Of a stretch of 64,000 bases of DNA, positions 48,030 through 57,217 are shown piece after piece; the first letter of the stretch is position 1; the number at the start of each line of letters is the position of its first letter. The translations under genes and the position numbers were made by a program. The DNA lies in assembly GCA_029246505.1 (NCBI GenBank), contig JAQWNC010000026.1:1-64000 (forward strand), written 5' to 3'. Under the pieces are notes generated by a model. That model saw only the letters and a list, made by a program, of their open reading frames with translations, was not told the origin of the DNA and ran no database searches. This DNA is from Arenicellaceae bacterium (GTDB taxonomy: Bacteria; Pseudomonadota; Gammaproteobacteria; Arenicellales; Arenicellaceae).

Positions 48030-49529
48030 TTAGGCTTCAATTAAAGCAGGGGCTTGTTGCAAATGATTGGTAATGGCTTCATAGGCCAAGGCGAAACTCA
48101 GCACTTTTCTATCGGTGCCAAAGCGACCCATAACCTGCATACCCATAGGCCGACCCTGCCCATCGAATCCTACCGGGACGTTAACCACTGGTATTCCACC
48201 TAGGCTTCCCAAAATTACAACTTCCATCCATCGGTGGTATGTATCCATTTGTCGGCCACTTATTTCAGTTGGCCAATGCATAGTTTTCGGATAGGGGAAT
48301 ACCTGTGCCGAAGGCAGAGCAAGAAAATCGTACTCATCGAATAGCCGATCAAGCTCAAGGTACCAGTTTTGTCGAATCACATTTGCATGTAGACGATCAT
48401 CGTCGGTCAGGGTCATAGATTGTTCAATTTCCCAAATCAGCTCCGGTTTAAGCTGCGCATGAGTCTTAGGGTTATCGTAATAGTCTTGCATCTCAACGCG
48501 AATAGAGTGTCGCAACGTAGTCCAGCTCTGCCATAAGTCCGACATGGTAAATCTGGGTGAAACGGAGTCCAGACTTACCCCAGCATCCTCCAGCGTCGTC
48601 AAGCTGGATTCACATAAATCAATCACGCCTTCTTGCATCGCTAAATAATTATCGAGATTGCCAAGCCAGCCAATTTTTATCTCTTGTAAATTGATTGCTT
48701 CGATATCCTCACCGATAGGATTAACAGCCACCGTTTCGAGAAGACGAATAGTATCTAAGGTATTGCGACCCATGGGCCCGGGGGTAGATAGTGGTCGAGT
48801 AGCAGATTGATTATCCGACATAACACTGGTGCTGGGCCGGTAGCCAATCACATTATTATAAGCACCAGGATTACGTAGTGATCCCATCATGTCGCTGCCA
48901 TCGGCCACGGGTAGCATACGGGTACCCAGACCACTGGCAGCGCCGCCACTGCTACCACCTGAAGTAACAGTTGGATTGTAGGCACTGCCAGTTGTACCGA
49001 AAACAGGATTATAAGACTGGGAACCCAGGCCAAATTCCGGCGTATTAGTTTTACCAATGAAAATCGCACCTGCCTCTCGTATCCGTGCAACCATGGCGCT
49101 ATCTGTTTCGGCAATACGCTCAGCAAATATTGGTGATCCACTGGTGTGCGGTAATCCGGCTACAGGCATTAAGTCTTTTACTGCGTGGGGCATACCGTGC
49201 ATCCAGCCTCTGTATTGCCCACGAGCTAATTCTTGGTCAGCTGCCCTGGCTTGGCTTAATAAATCATCATCATCCACCAAGCTAACAATTGCGTTATATA
49301 TAGGATTATAACGATGGATTCGCTGTAGATAGGCTTCCATTACTTCGACGCAGCTGGTGTGTTTCTCACGAATCGCTGCGGATAACGTGTTGGCAGTTAG
49401 AGCCGTGAGGTCAGATTCGAGACTCGCCGCGAATGTACTGGGGCTTGATAGGACCAAGCCGGTTCCTAAAACAGTGGTGTTGCGGATAAAACATCTTCGA
49501 TTTAGAGTACAGGTTCGAGTATTGATCAT
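48030..49529 (-). CDS. exported amidase (amidase-signature family)
   Basis: A 499-residue enzyme of the Ser-cisSer-Lys amidase-signature family. The triad is visible: Lys118 (HAVKDLMP), Ser193 in TSGGSSGGAASG, and Ser217 in GSDMMGS, with the canonical 24-residue Ser-Ser spacing. The N terminus (NRRCFIRNTTVLGTG...) has a twin-arginine followed by a hydrophobic stretch, suggesting Tat export. It hydrolyses an amide to acid and ammonia; substrate unknown. Its neighbours (propeller, amidohydrolase) are separate transcription units on the same strand. Confidence 0.88.
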   Translation of the reverse strand: MINTRTCTLNRRCFIRNTTVLGTGLVLSSPSTFAASLESDLTALTANTLSAAIREKHTSCVEVMEAYLQRIHRYNPIYNAIVSLVDDDDLLSQARAADQELARGQYRGWMHGMPHAVKDLMPVAGLPHTSGSPIFAERIAETDSAMVARIREAGAIFIGKTNTPEFGLGSQSYNPVFGTTGSAYNPTVTSGGSSGGAASGLGTRMLPVADGSDMMGSLRNPGAYNNVIGYRPSTSVMSDNQSATRPLSTPGPMGRNTLDTIRLLETVAVNPIGEDIEAINLQEIKIGWLGNLDNYLAMQEGVIDLCESSLTTLEDAGVSLDSVSPRFTMSDLWQSWTTLRHSIRVEMQDYYDNPKTHAQLKPELIWEIEQSMTLTDDDRLHANVIRQNWYLELDRLFDEYDFLALPSAQVFPYPKTMHWPTEISGRQMDTYHRWMEVVILGSLGGIPVVNVPVGFDGQGRPMGMQVMGRFGTDRKVLSFALAYEAITNHLQQAPALIEA

Positions 49530-49847
49530 GGTATCGATGCTTTTTTATCATTAGCATAATTTAGCTGAACTGCCATTATTCATTAACTAGACTCAAACGC
49601 CAAGCTTGCTGATGCTAACTGGGATCTGACCCCAACAGGAACCAGCAAGAAAATCACTATCCGCCTAACCCTGACAAGACTACTGACGTTGCTTCTAGCA
49701 ATTGGAACTTAAACTACAAGGGTGCAAGATACGGATAATGCCACTTTTCGTGAGTCTATAAAGTTACCAGGTTCACGACTACTTTGAACCAAAGAATTCC
49801 ACCATGCTAACAAATTACAGTTGGCCCTTAAACACAGACCGGAAATT
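49530..49847. other. gap without recognised gene
   Basis: 318 bases between two minus-strand genes; no hairpin terminator, repeat copy or convincing frame was seen. Confidence 0.45.
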
Positions 49848-51086
49848 TCACCTTAGGCTAATGCGCTGCGTGCAGGTCATCGTATCTAAATCTAAACGTG
49901 CGAGATGATCATCCACCGAACAGGCCACGTACGCGGTTTTCCGATCAGTAAGGAACGCAATATGGGAAGATCCACGTCCAACTTCAATTCGTGCGCTCTC
50001 GGTATTAGTCGCCGCGTCGTAGATTCTGATTTGATCTGAAGAGAAGCCGCTCGCAACAAGCCACCGACCGTCGAGTGATATCTCAAGACCATGCGGGTAT
50101 GGCTCAGTATCCAGGCTAGTAATTTTATTCATGTTGTCAGCGTCAAACACCGAAATCGTATCATTAAAAAAATTAGCTACATACACAAAGCCACCGTCGG
50201 GTGAAATCGCTGGTTGGTGGGCCCAAGGACCACTGACTTCATGGGCGAGGAGATCGCCTTCAATAGATAGGCAACTCAAGGTCCCGTCAAACGTGTTAGC
50301 AGAATAAAGCCGGTTACCATCAGGATGAAGTGCAAGGTGCGCACAACCATCACCTGCTGGATACCGGCCCAGAATTCGCCCATCTTCGAGATTGATACTG
50401 ACCACCGTTCCATCACCAGCGCAGGGAATGAAAGCGAGCTTTCCATCCGGCGTGGCAAGAGGGTCATGTGGACGGGCATCAACCTCGACGGTCTGTACTT
50501 CGTAACCTTGCGTGCGGGGCCGAACAATAGTCACCGCATTAGCCCCACCCCCAGTCACGCAAACGATACCTTCGTCGGTAATCAGCGGCAGTTGGGGCCC
50601 TCCCGGAGCCGGCCACCGGTGCTGCACCGAAAGATCTTCACTCGAAATCGCTAGTAGCTCATCGGCACCTGGGTCCGCAACGATAATCCACTTTTCATCT
50701 GTACTAATCGCAAGATGCGAGGCCTTCTTGGCGATCTCTGCTATTTGCGCCACTTTGCCAGTGGTGCCATCCACGCGAACTAGATGCCGTTCACGTTCAC
50801 ACGCCCAAATATTGTTTCCCGCAGCAGCAAGATGATGCAAGCCTGGTATCGAACCTTGCCCTGGCGACAGACGGCGATGAACTGTCAAACAGACGCCTTC
50901 GTCCGATTCAGACTCGATCCAGTGTCGTGCACCAGCCTCGATAAGCCACATCCGTAAGCCAGCATCCAGAGTATCTATCAGGACCGGAAATTCGACACCG
51001 TTTTCGGCTTCATTATATGTTTTGAGTATCGCCAGACCAGTCTGTTGTAGAGAAAACCCCCGGCAGTCTAGAGTATTTGGAATCAT
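49848..51086 (-). CDS. YncE-like seven-bladed beta-propeller protein
   Basis: A 412-residue protein made mostly of WD/YVTN-type repeats: TPDGKLAFIPCAGDGTV, HPDGNRLYSANTFDGTL, SPDGGFVYVANFFNDTI, SLDGRWLVASGFSSDQI and a final TDRKTAYVACSVDDHL. The spacing fits a seven-bladed propeller such as YncE and the PQQ-associated YVTN proteins. No signal peptide is seen at the annotated ATG, which is odd because relatives are usually exported. The first 17 codons and the upstream ~50 bases are duplicated at 52815-52878. Confidence 0.8.
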   Translation of the reverse strand: MIPNTLDCRGFSLQQTGLAILKTYNEAENGVEFPVLIDTLDAGLRMWLIEAGARHWIESESDEGVCLTVHRRLSPGQGSIPGLHHLAAAGNNIWACERERHLVRVDGTTGKVAQIAEIAKKASHLAISTDEKWIIVADPGADELLAISSEDLSVQHRWPAPGGPQLPLITDEGIVCVTGGGANAVTIVRPRTQGYEVQTVEVDARPHDPLATPDGKLAFIPCAGDGTVVSINLEDGRILGRYPAGDGCAHLALHPDGNRLYSANTFDGTLSCLSIEGDLLAHEVSGPWAHQPAISPDGGFVYVANFFNDTISVFDADNMNKITSLDTEPYPHGLEISLDGRWLVASGFSSDQIRIYDAATNTESARIEVGRGSSHIAFLTDRKTAYVACSVDDHLARLDLDTMTCTQRISLR

Positions 51087-51098
51087 TTAAAGTGCCCA
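51035..51098. repeat. direct repeat, intact copy (5' end of the propeller gene)
   Basis: 64 bases covering the first 17 codons and 12 upstream bases. They match 52815-52878 with a single mismatch. Similarity continues upstream (AATATGAAACTATTAT at 51112 and 52885) with a spacing difference. Confidence 0.95.
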
Positions 51099-51167
51099 AA
51101 AGCGAAAGATAAATATGAAACTATTATATAACTGTTATGAAACTATAAAGCAGATGTTTCATTGGTC

Positions 51168-51197
51168 GAATGATCGTTAATCACCCAAAGAGGTCAC
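51168..51197 (+). repeat. dispersed inverted repeat, copy 9
   Basis: GAATGATCGTTAATCACCC then AAAGAGGTCAC. Its last base belongs to the TAG stop (51197-51199) of the minus-strand fragment that follows. Confidence 0.7.
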
Positions 51198-51331
51198 TAG
51201 TTGACGTTAATGATATTTTCTTCCATCCACTGCGTGAGTCCTGGCCTTAATAGCATCTTGGCATCTTCCCAACCCTCACCCAACGCAGGGCTATCGGCGT
51301 TATGCAAAACGCGGAAATAACCTGACTGCAT
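51197..51331 (-). pseudogene. possible C-terminal gene remnant
   Basis: A 44-codon minus-strand frame with strong coding character: readable pieces GYFRVLHNADSP, LGEGWEDAKMLLRPG and LTQWMEENIINVN. It overlaps the last 32 bases of the amidohydrolase gene in another frame and ends at the edge of repeat copy 9. The family is not recognised. It may be a gene tail left behind by rearrangement; a genuine tiny gene is less likely. Confidence 0.35.
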
Positions 51332-52337
51332 TTTCACGGTCTATAGCATGCAGGTCGCTTTCGCTGAACAGGCCGGTATCGGCGAGTTCAGCGGCAACTG
51401 CCAAGCTGGTGCCGCCAGGAGGAAAATCTGTCCCGAATACAATTTGTGTGCTCTCCACCAATTCTAACAGTGACACCAACGCACCACGATTGGTAGAACC
51501 GGCCACATCGTAATAGAACTTTTTTAATTCGGACGAGAAGCCGTTTGGCAGTGCGTCTTTTGCCCTGTTTCCGGCCCGATCGATGCGGCCCGCCAAAAAT
51601 GGCACACTGCCACCCGCATGGGACCAGATAAAACGAATATCGGGAAATCTTACCGCATCACCGTTGAATGCGATGCCCATGATGGCACGGGTCGTATCGG
51701 TGCCATATTCTATACTCGATGCACTGGCACCAGGGGCATATTCCAGGTTCCTACAACAATTAGCAGCCGTTGGGTGCACATTGACTACCGCTTTACGCCT
51801 GTTAAGTTCCGCCATCACCGGTCTGAATGTGGGGTCACCCAGCCATCGTTCACCATAACTGGTAAACAGTCCAATACCATCAACTTTGAGGGTATCGTAT
51901 GCAAACTCTATTTCATTGAGCGTCGCATCTACATTTGGCAAGGGCATTGCCGCAAACAAACCAAAACGTGTTGGATAATCCTGAACCAGTTGCGCGCCGT
52001 ACTCGTTACACGCGCGCGCTAGACCGAGGGACTGCTCCACATCACCAAACCAGAGTCCGGGATTGGTGATGGATATCACTGACGCAGCAACACCACCTTT
52101 ATCCATATCTTCAATTGAGTGTTCGGGCTTCCACCTTGTGTTGGCCGGGTTGAGTAGTGGACGACCGGTGACATCGGTTACCCATGCCGGTGGTGCAAAA
52201 TGATGATGAACGTCGATACGTCCTGGGTTCGTGGCTAAAGAGCCCACACCCTGCGCTCGTAGCGTTCGAGTATAGCACGTTGCTAGCGCGGTACTTATTG
52301 CCGTTGTCAGCAATGTACGCCGAGTAATATCTCTCAT
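51300..52337 (-). CDS. Tat-exported metal-dependent amidohydrolase (ACMSD-like, Amidohydro_2)
   Basis: A 345-residue TIM-barrel hydrolase. The ATG at 52337 is preferred to one at 52364 because GGGGGGA lies upstream and a twin-arginine signal (TRRTLLTTAIS) begins there. IDVHHHFAPP (His44-46) supplies the first metal ligands, VNVHPT and FIWSHAGG further His, and FGTDFPPGG the catalytic Asp. Relatives include aminocarboxymuconate-semialdehyde decarboxylase and vanillate-type decarboxylases/hydrolases. It sits between the two copies of the direct repeat. Confidence 0.85.
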   Translation of the reverse strand: MRDITRRTLLTTAISTALATCYTRTLRAQGVGSLATNPGRIDVHHHFAPPAWVTDVTGRPLLNPANTRWKPEHSIEDMDKGGVAASVISITNPGLWFGDVEQSLGLARACNEYGAQLVQDYPTRFGLFAAMPLPNVDATLNEIEFAYDTLKVDGIGLFTSYGERWLGDPTFRPVMAELNRRKAVVNVHPTAANCCRNLEYAPGASASSIEYGTDTTRAIMGIAFNGDAVRFPDIRFIWSHAGGSVPFLAGRIDRAGNRAKDALPNGFSSELKKFYYDVAGSTNRGALVSLLELVESTQIVFGTDFPPGGTSLAVAAELADTGLFSESDLHAIDRENAVRLFPRFA

Positions 52338-52702
52338 GGTCAATCCCCCCTTACCGAATAGCAAGTATTACAATACCAATGGGGCGAAGTCCCCTTTTCA
52401 GATCCAGTGATTTTCTATCTATGTACGCCAATTTTATTGGCCACGCACCGACATTCTCAGCGATTAAACACCCGTTCTCGGGGTGATAAACATTGTCTGG
52501 CGCATGCAACAGCGAGATACCCCACAGCAATGCGAAACATCTTGCGTTGGTAAAGCTGGTTAATAATAGACGAGTCAGCCAATGATCCATTTCCCCTTAA
52601 GAGCTCTTATTGCGACTGATTCTACCCTCAATTACGTCCAAATTGACATATTAGGGTACAGATCGGGTGTTTGCTCACCAAACGGTAACTGTCCGCTTAG
52701 TT

Positions 52703-52732
52703 GAATGACTGCTTATTGCCCTTATGGCGAAG
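52703..52732 (+). repeat. dispersed inverted repeat, copy 10, overlapping a stop codon
   Basis: GAATGACTGCTTATTGCCC then TTATGGCGAAG. The TAA stop of the cytochrome c tail (minus strand, 52722-52724) lies inside it. Confidence 0.6.
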
Positions 52733-52814
52733 CGAGAGTATTAATAGAGGCAGTGACATCTAGCAACGCCTGCTCGTCAGGTAAGGCACTAGAAAATGCG
52801 ACCATCTGAGCACC
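52722..52814 (-). pseudogene. C-terminal remnant of a cytochrome c
   Basis: A minus-strand frame reads GAQMVAFSSALPDEQALL then DVTASINTLASP and stops at TAA. This is the typical last helix of class I cytochromes c (Met ligand, L-x-D-E-Q, D-x-x-x-Y-I-x-x-L; here the usual Tyr is Ser). The haem-binding part is missing: at 52815 the sequence switches to the duplicated start of the propeller gene. So this is a chimeric scar joining the 3' end of one gene to the 5' end of another. Confidence 0.55.
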
Positions 52815-52878
52815 GACCAGTCTGTTGTAGAGAAAATCCCCGGCAGTCTAGAGTATTTGGAATCATTTAAAGTGCCCA
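52815..52878. repeat. direct repeat, truncated copy of the propeller gene 5' end
   Basis: Matches 51035-51098 at 63 of 64 positions. On the minus strand it encodes the same first 17 residues from ATG at 52866. The frame then runs into unrelated sequence and soon stops. Confidence 0.95.
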
Positions 52879-53033
52879 CAAGGCAATATGAAACTATTAT
52901 CAAACTTTAAAGTAGTCATTTACAAGCCATTGGCTATGGATTATTCACTTTCAAGTATGATTATAATTGTGAATACTACTAACACTTAGTGGATATTATT
53001 TTAGTGTACTTTCCAAAATTTGGGAGTTTCTCT

Positions 53034-54116
53034 ATGAGAACCAGATATATTTTATTTCTAATTTGTAGTTTTTTAATTTTTAGAATCGCGGTTGTTCATT
53101 CTCAGACAGATAAGCCCCTGGAGTTATGGGCGCCTATACCCGAGTGGGCTTACGGTTATGACTCTCAGCCACAGTTAGGTGATAAGCCGCCTATTCCAAC
53201 TCCGGGGAACAGAGCGCTCCAGTCTGGAGAAGATGCGAAAGAACTCTCTAGGCCCCTTACGCTTGAGGGGAGTAGTGCTACTTTCTCTCGTCAGGAAATT
53301 CGTCATGCTCAGGACGTCATTGACTGGTTCCCGGAGGACTATCCGCCGATGGCGGAGATCATTAAGTACGGGCCTGAAGCCCTTAGAGGTGGTGAACCAG
53401 ATTGGGCTTGTGGCTCCTGCCATCTACCCAATGGTAAGGGACGTCCTTCGAACGCACCTGTTGCCGGGTTATCGGCCGAGTACATGATTCAGCAATTGTA
53501 TGATTTTCGAAAAGGCTTGCGTTACAGCGCTGACCCTAGAAAACCGAACACGCCAAATATGATCCGAATGGCTAGAGCGATGACCGAGGAAGAGATAAAG
53601 AAATCTGCCGAGTTTTGGGCGGCCGTCCCGTGGACGCGCCGCTACAATGTAATAGAAGCAGATCTGATTCCAAAGATGTATCTAAATCCGAATAATAATA
53701 TGTTTTTTACAGTCGGGACGGAACCAACAGAGCCGCTTGCAGGGCGCATTATTGAAAGCCCCATTGATACCTATCAGGTGGATTATCTCCGTAACCCGCG
53801 TACTGGCTTTAATGTTTATGTCCCGGTGGGGAGTCTAGCCAAAGGGGAGGAACTTGTTACAACTGGTGGCGGAAAGACAATTCAGTGTAATATCTGTCAC
53901 GGGCAGGATCTTAACGGTCTCGATATGGTTCCCCCCATCGCCGGCCGGTCGCCCAGCTATGTGATGCGTCAGTTATACGACTTCAGACAGGGAACTAGGA
54001 ATGGTATTAGTTCGCAACTAATGAAACCTACTGTAGCGAACTTAAGTATTGAAGACATGACAAATATCGCCTCCTATCTAGCTTCCATTATTCCATCTAG
54101 CTCAGGAGGCACATAG
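53034..54116 (+). CDS. exported dihaem cytochrome c
   Basis: A 360-residue protein. The ATG at 53034 follows GGGAG by 7 bases and starts a signal peptide (to about residue 23). Two c-type haem sites: CGSCH (126-130) and CNICH (285-289). Each is followed by a matching block (YMIQQLYDFRKGLR and YVMRQLYDFRQGTR), so the protein is an internal duplication of two cytochrome domains. It acts in periplasmic electron transfer. It is the first gene of a three-gene plus-strand operon with DUF6152 and another exported protein, suggesting the DUF6152 partner works with it. Confidence 0.9.
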   Translation: MRTRYILFLICSFLIFRIAVVHSQTDKPLELWAPIPEWAYGYDSQPQLGDKPPIPTPGNRALQSGEDAKELSRPLTLEGSSATFSRQEIRHAQDVIDWFPEDYPPMAEIIKYGPEALRGGEPDWACGSCHLPNGKGRPSNAPVAGLSAEYMIQQLYDFRKGLRYSADPRKPNTPNMIRMARAMTEEEIKKSAEFWAAVPWTRRYNVIEADLIPKMYLNPNNNMFFTVGTEPTEPLAGRIIESPIDTYQVDYLRNPRTGFNVYVPVGSLAKGEELVTTGGGKTIQCNICHGQDLNGLDMVPPIAGRSPSYVMRQLYDFRQGTRNGISSQLMKPTVANLSIEDMTNIASYLASIIPSSSGGT

Positions 54117-54120
54117 CCTT

Positions 54121-54540
54121 ATGTATAAAGTTAAATCATACTTGAAGAATCAAGCTTCTAGAAAACAGAAGGTGTTGTTAAGAGTGCTAATCCTTGGGAG
54201 CGCTGCGTTAATCTATGGAAGTGTTATATGGGCCCATCACTCTCATGCCAATTTCGATATGACGTTATATACTAAGCTTGAAGGTAGAGTAAAAGAAATC
54301 CTTTGGATCAATCCTCATATTTGGATTTTTATTGAAGTTGTGGATGATAACGGTAAAGCGGTGCAGTGGGCATTAGAGTCCGCGACGCCGATTCAATTAG
54401 CTAAAAGTGGGGTGACTCGGGACACTGTCCATGAAGGAGATATGGTCTCCGTGCGCTGCCACCGCCTTAAAGATAATGCGAATGGTTGTTTGCTCGGATA
54501 TTTAACCGGACGGGATAATGTGGAAAGGCTCTGGGATTAA
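54121..54540 (+). CDS. DUF6152 family exported protein (short form, cytochrome-linked)
   Basis: A 139-residue protein with an N-terminal hydrophobic segment (about 19-37), HHS (39-41), WINPH (62-66), WALESATPIQLAKSG and GDMVSVRCHRLKD. It has the DUF6152 module only. It starts 4 bp after the cytochrome c stop and shares its TAA with the ATG of the next gene, so it is firmly in an operon with a dihaem cytochrome. This is the clearest functional hint for DUF6152 in the window. Confidence 0.88.
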   Translation: MYKVKSYLKNQASRKQKVLLRVLILGSAALIYGSVIWAHHSHANFDMTLYTKLEGRVKEILWINPHIWIFIEVVDDNGKAVQWALESATPIQLAKSGVTRDTVHEGDMVSVRCHRLKDNANGCLLGYLTGRDNVERLWD

Positions 54541-55217
54541 TGAAACGTATAACACAGCTCATATTTACATCATTAGCTTTTCTGAGCGCTTTGCCTGTTT
54601 TTGCCCAGATCGAGTATATACATCGATCTGACCGATTCGCTATAACGTTCCCGAATATACCAGAGGTCGATGAACGGACTCGACTATCCGCGCATGGTGT
54701 GATATTTCCGGCACGAGTATATTCTGCTTATAGTAGCTCCGGTAATTACTCATTAACGCTAGTCGACTATACAGAGGCTGAAAAGAGGCACCGCGCACGT
54801 TTAGACCAAACGGATGCAAGCTCGGGGGCTACTTTTTGGGTGATGGATGTCCGAGCATCCGTTGCCCACGAAGCTCAGAGTATCCGCGAGAGCGTTCGCG
54901 ATGCGGGTGGTGAGATCACTTATGAGGGTTGGGCGGATATTGACAAGATCGAAGGACACCAAATGCAGATTACGAATAAGGATCAGTCTCGAAGTTTTAT
55001 TGGAATCCATTTAAATGCTAGCCGCCTTTATATTCTTGAGGCGACTTCCCCACAAGGCTTTCCGCCGCCCGCATGGTTTCAACAGTCACTTCAATTTATC
55101 GATGAGAATGGACAGCGGATTCGATATACATTCGATACCGATGGTCAGAGGACGAATATTCGAATTGTACCCCTAGCGGATGTTCCTGAGGGGGTAAGGC
55201 GGGTCATAGTGGAATAA
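54540..55217 (+). CDS. exported protein of unknown function in cytochrome c operon
   Basis: A 225-residue protein with signal peptide (1-22, ending VFAQ) and no Cys in the mature part. The pattern DRFAITFPNIPEVDERTRLSAHG, a central SGATFWVMDVRASVAHEA and late RLYILEATSPQGFPPPAWFQQSLQF recalls PsbP/DUF1795-like secreted folds, but I cannot assign it firmly. Translation is coupled to the DUF6152 gene through a TAATG overlap. Confidence 0.7.
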   Translation: MKRITQLIFTSLAFLSALPVFAQIEYIHRSDRFAITFPNIPEVDERTRLSAHGVIFPARVYSAYSSSGNYSLTLVDYTEAEKRHRARLDQTDASSGATFWVMDVRASVAHEAQSIRESVRDAGGEITYEGWADIDKIEGHQMQITNKDQSRSFIGIHLNASRLYILEATSPQGFPPPAWFQQSLQFIDENGQRIRYTFDTDGQRTNIRIVPLADVPEGVRRVIVE

Positions 55218-55555
55218 TACTAAAGACTAAACATAGAGCGACATTGCGTGGCTGGAGAGGCTATTGTGAATATTATATCGTTTTAGAAAGGAACATAGGT
55301 TTCGTTTAATCTTGGGAAGTTCAGAATAATGAGTAAATAAAGTCGTTATGGCCTTAAACATCTTCTGTTATCTCAAAAATTGGCAGCTAACCACAAGCCT
55401 ATTAACACTTCCAGGAGATTAATTACCATCTATTCTGGTTTGTTGTGGTTATTTACGGTCTAGTGTCCCACAGACACTTTCCCTTTGAAGCTCAATATAG
55501 CCGTTGATTGCCCAAGGTAGTCATTCGGCTCTTGTTACTACTATGTGAGTGAGTA
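55218..55555. other. gap between convergent genes
   Basis: 338 bases with dispersed-repeat copy 11 at 55494-55526. No clear terminator for the cytochrome operon was seen. Confidence 0.45.
55494..55526 (+). repeat. dispersed inverted repeat, copy 11
   Basis: AATATAGCCGTTGATTGCCC then AAGGTAGTCATTC; 29 bp beyond the stop codon of the amidohydrolase gene at 55556. Confidence 0.7.
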
Positions 55556-57217
55556 TTAAGGAGCGGAATAAACCACTTCGCCTTCAACAACTGTCATTAC
55601 TGAATATAGATCTTCAATATCCTCTTCAGGCACGCTCATGTAATCACGATCCAGCACCACAAAATCAGCCTGTTTACCTGGTTCCAAGCTGCCTAGATCA
55701 TCTTCACGGAATAGAATATAGGCGTTGGTTCGCGTGTGTGCAGTAAGAGCGTCTTCGCGCGACACGGTAAAGGGTTGAGTTATATCTCCTGCGATGTTTC
55801 GGCCACTCACCACCCATCCAATAGTATGAAAAGGGTTTGGGCTACCCACGGTAGTGGCATCTGAACCCAACCCCCAGATACCACCCAAGTCATTTATTAT
55901 TTGAGCTGGCGGTTGGCTGGCGGGATTTTGGGAACCCACTTGAGCTGATTGCCTTCGCGAACTATGCACTGCGAATACCATTCCTAATGCCTTGGCACGT
56001 TCTATGGATTCCGGCTGGATACCGTTGGTGTGGGCAATTGTAAAGCGCATATCCAACATTGCTGGATGAGTTTCGGCAACTTCCTCCAAAATATCCAGCA
56101 TGCCGGAGATTTTTACTTCACGGCTGGAATGCTCATTCGTCTGCCAGCCATTCTCCACAGCTGTAATCGCGATATTTTTAAAATGTTCCCTGTCTTCATC
56201 TGAAATCACAAAGGGATTGGCTCGCATAGGACGATAAACGGTTTCACCATAACCAAATTGAGCAAACCGAAGGCCCTCCCTATCGGGGGAGTTATTACGC
56301 ATCTCCATCATAATTTCTTCAGCGCTGCTGCTGGCGCTGTTTTGCTCGTTCAAAGAATAGTAAACGCGCATATTTAGGTCGCCGGCATCGGCGATGCGTC
56401 CCACGGATTCATAAAAGGCGGGCGTGACGGTATTGCCACCCACATCGTACACCGCTGTCATTCCCATACTAAGCAAGCTCTCAATGGTGAGTTTGACACT
56501 GTTGTCCCATGTTAGCTCTGAGGGTTCCGGAATATGCTGGTCTACCAGACCGTAGGCACCACGTCCTCGTAGTTCTCCAGTCAGCTCACCTTGCTCGTTC
56601 CGAATCAAACCGGCCGGGCCCTCAATTTCATTTGAAATACCTGCAGCTCCTAAAGCAGCGCTATTCACAAACGCTCGACTATAAGCTTCCTGGATATAAA
56701 GAGGCCTATCTGGTAATACTTCATCTAATTCCTCTACGCTGAAAGTCTCAGAATTATCTTGAAACTGATCAAAGATAAAACCTCCCATGACCATCAACCA
56801 TTCACCTTCGGGTAGCTGCGCTGCGCGCTGTTTGACCATATCCAGAGCTTCTGCTCTAGATTTAACACCATCCCAGCGTATAAGCCGGTACCAATGCTTG
56901 GTCCCGCGAACAAAGTGCATGTGGTTATCTATTAAGCCCGGGACGATAGTTTGTCCGTCCAGATCAGTAACGCTGGAATCAAGCCCGGCGTATTCCATCA
57001 TCTCTTCGTTTGAGCCAGTGGCGAGAATTAGACCATCTTTAACCGCCATGGCTTCGACCGTATTAAAGTCTGCGTCGACGGTCAGAATTTGACCATTGGT
57101 GAGAACCCAGTCTGCCATGTTATCCATCATAATCTCTGGCTCAGGACCTTCAGTGCACCCTAAAAGCAGAGTAAAAATCGCTAATGTTGACGTTAACTTG
57201 ATATTGTTGAACCGCAT
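55556..57217 (-). CDS. lipoprotein amidohydrolase (YtcJ-like, Amidohydro_3)
   Basis: A 553-residue lipoprotein (lipobox LLGC, Cys21) with the composite barrel of YtcJ-like amidohydrolases. VPGLIDNHMHFVRG carries the first metal ligands (His99, His101). TNEHSSRE, FTIAHTNG and GSDATTVG supply later His/Asp positions. EDALTAHTRTNAYILFREDDLGSLEPGKQADFVVLDRD is the standard C-terminal region. These enzymes hydrolyse amide or imide bonds with broad or unknown substrates. A dispersed repeat lies at each side (copies 11 and 12). Confidence 0.88.
   Translation of the reverse strand: MRFNNIKLTSTLAIFTLLLGCTEGPEPEIMMDNMADWVLTNGQILTVDADFNTVEAMAVKDGLILATGSNEEMMEYAGLDSSVTDLDGQTIVPGLIDNHMHFVRGTKHWYRLIRWDGVKSRAEALDMVKQRAAQLPEGEWLMVMGGFIFDQFQDNSETFSVEELDEVLPDRPLYIQEAYSRAFVNSAALGAAGISNEIEGPAGLIRNEQGELTGELRGRGAYGLVDQHIPEPSELTWDNSVKLTIESLLSMGMTAVYDVGGNTVTPAFYESVGRIADAGDLNMRVYYSLNEQNSASSSAEEIMMEMRNNSPDREGLRFAQFGYGETVYRPMRANPFVISDEDREHFKNIAITAVENGWQTNEHSSREVKISGMLDILEEVAETHPAMLDMRFTIAHTNGIQPESIERAKALGMVFAVHSSRRQSAQVGSQNPASQPPAQIINDLGGIWGLGSDATTVGSPNPFHTIGWVVSGRNIAGDITQPFTVSREDALTAHTRTNAYILFREDDLGSLEPGKQADFVVLDRDYMSVPEEDIEDLYSVMTVVEGEVVYSAP

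Larger units (their letters stand above)
52338..53033. other. rearranged intergenic segment
   Basis: Holds an unconvincing minus-strand frame (52351-52590), dispersed-repeat copy 10, a cytochrome c tail and the second copy of the propeller 5' end. A partial right arm of the dispersed repeat (AAAGTAGTCATT) is at 52909-52920. Confidence 0.6.

Noticed and set aside
52351-52590. 79-codon minus-strand frame just upstream of the Tat amidohydrolase
   Set aside because: Lies in a rearranged region and has no recognisable domain; a purine-rich site before its ATG is the only support.
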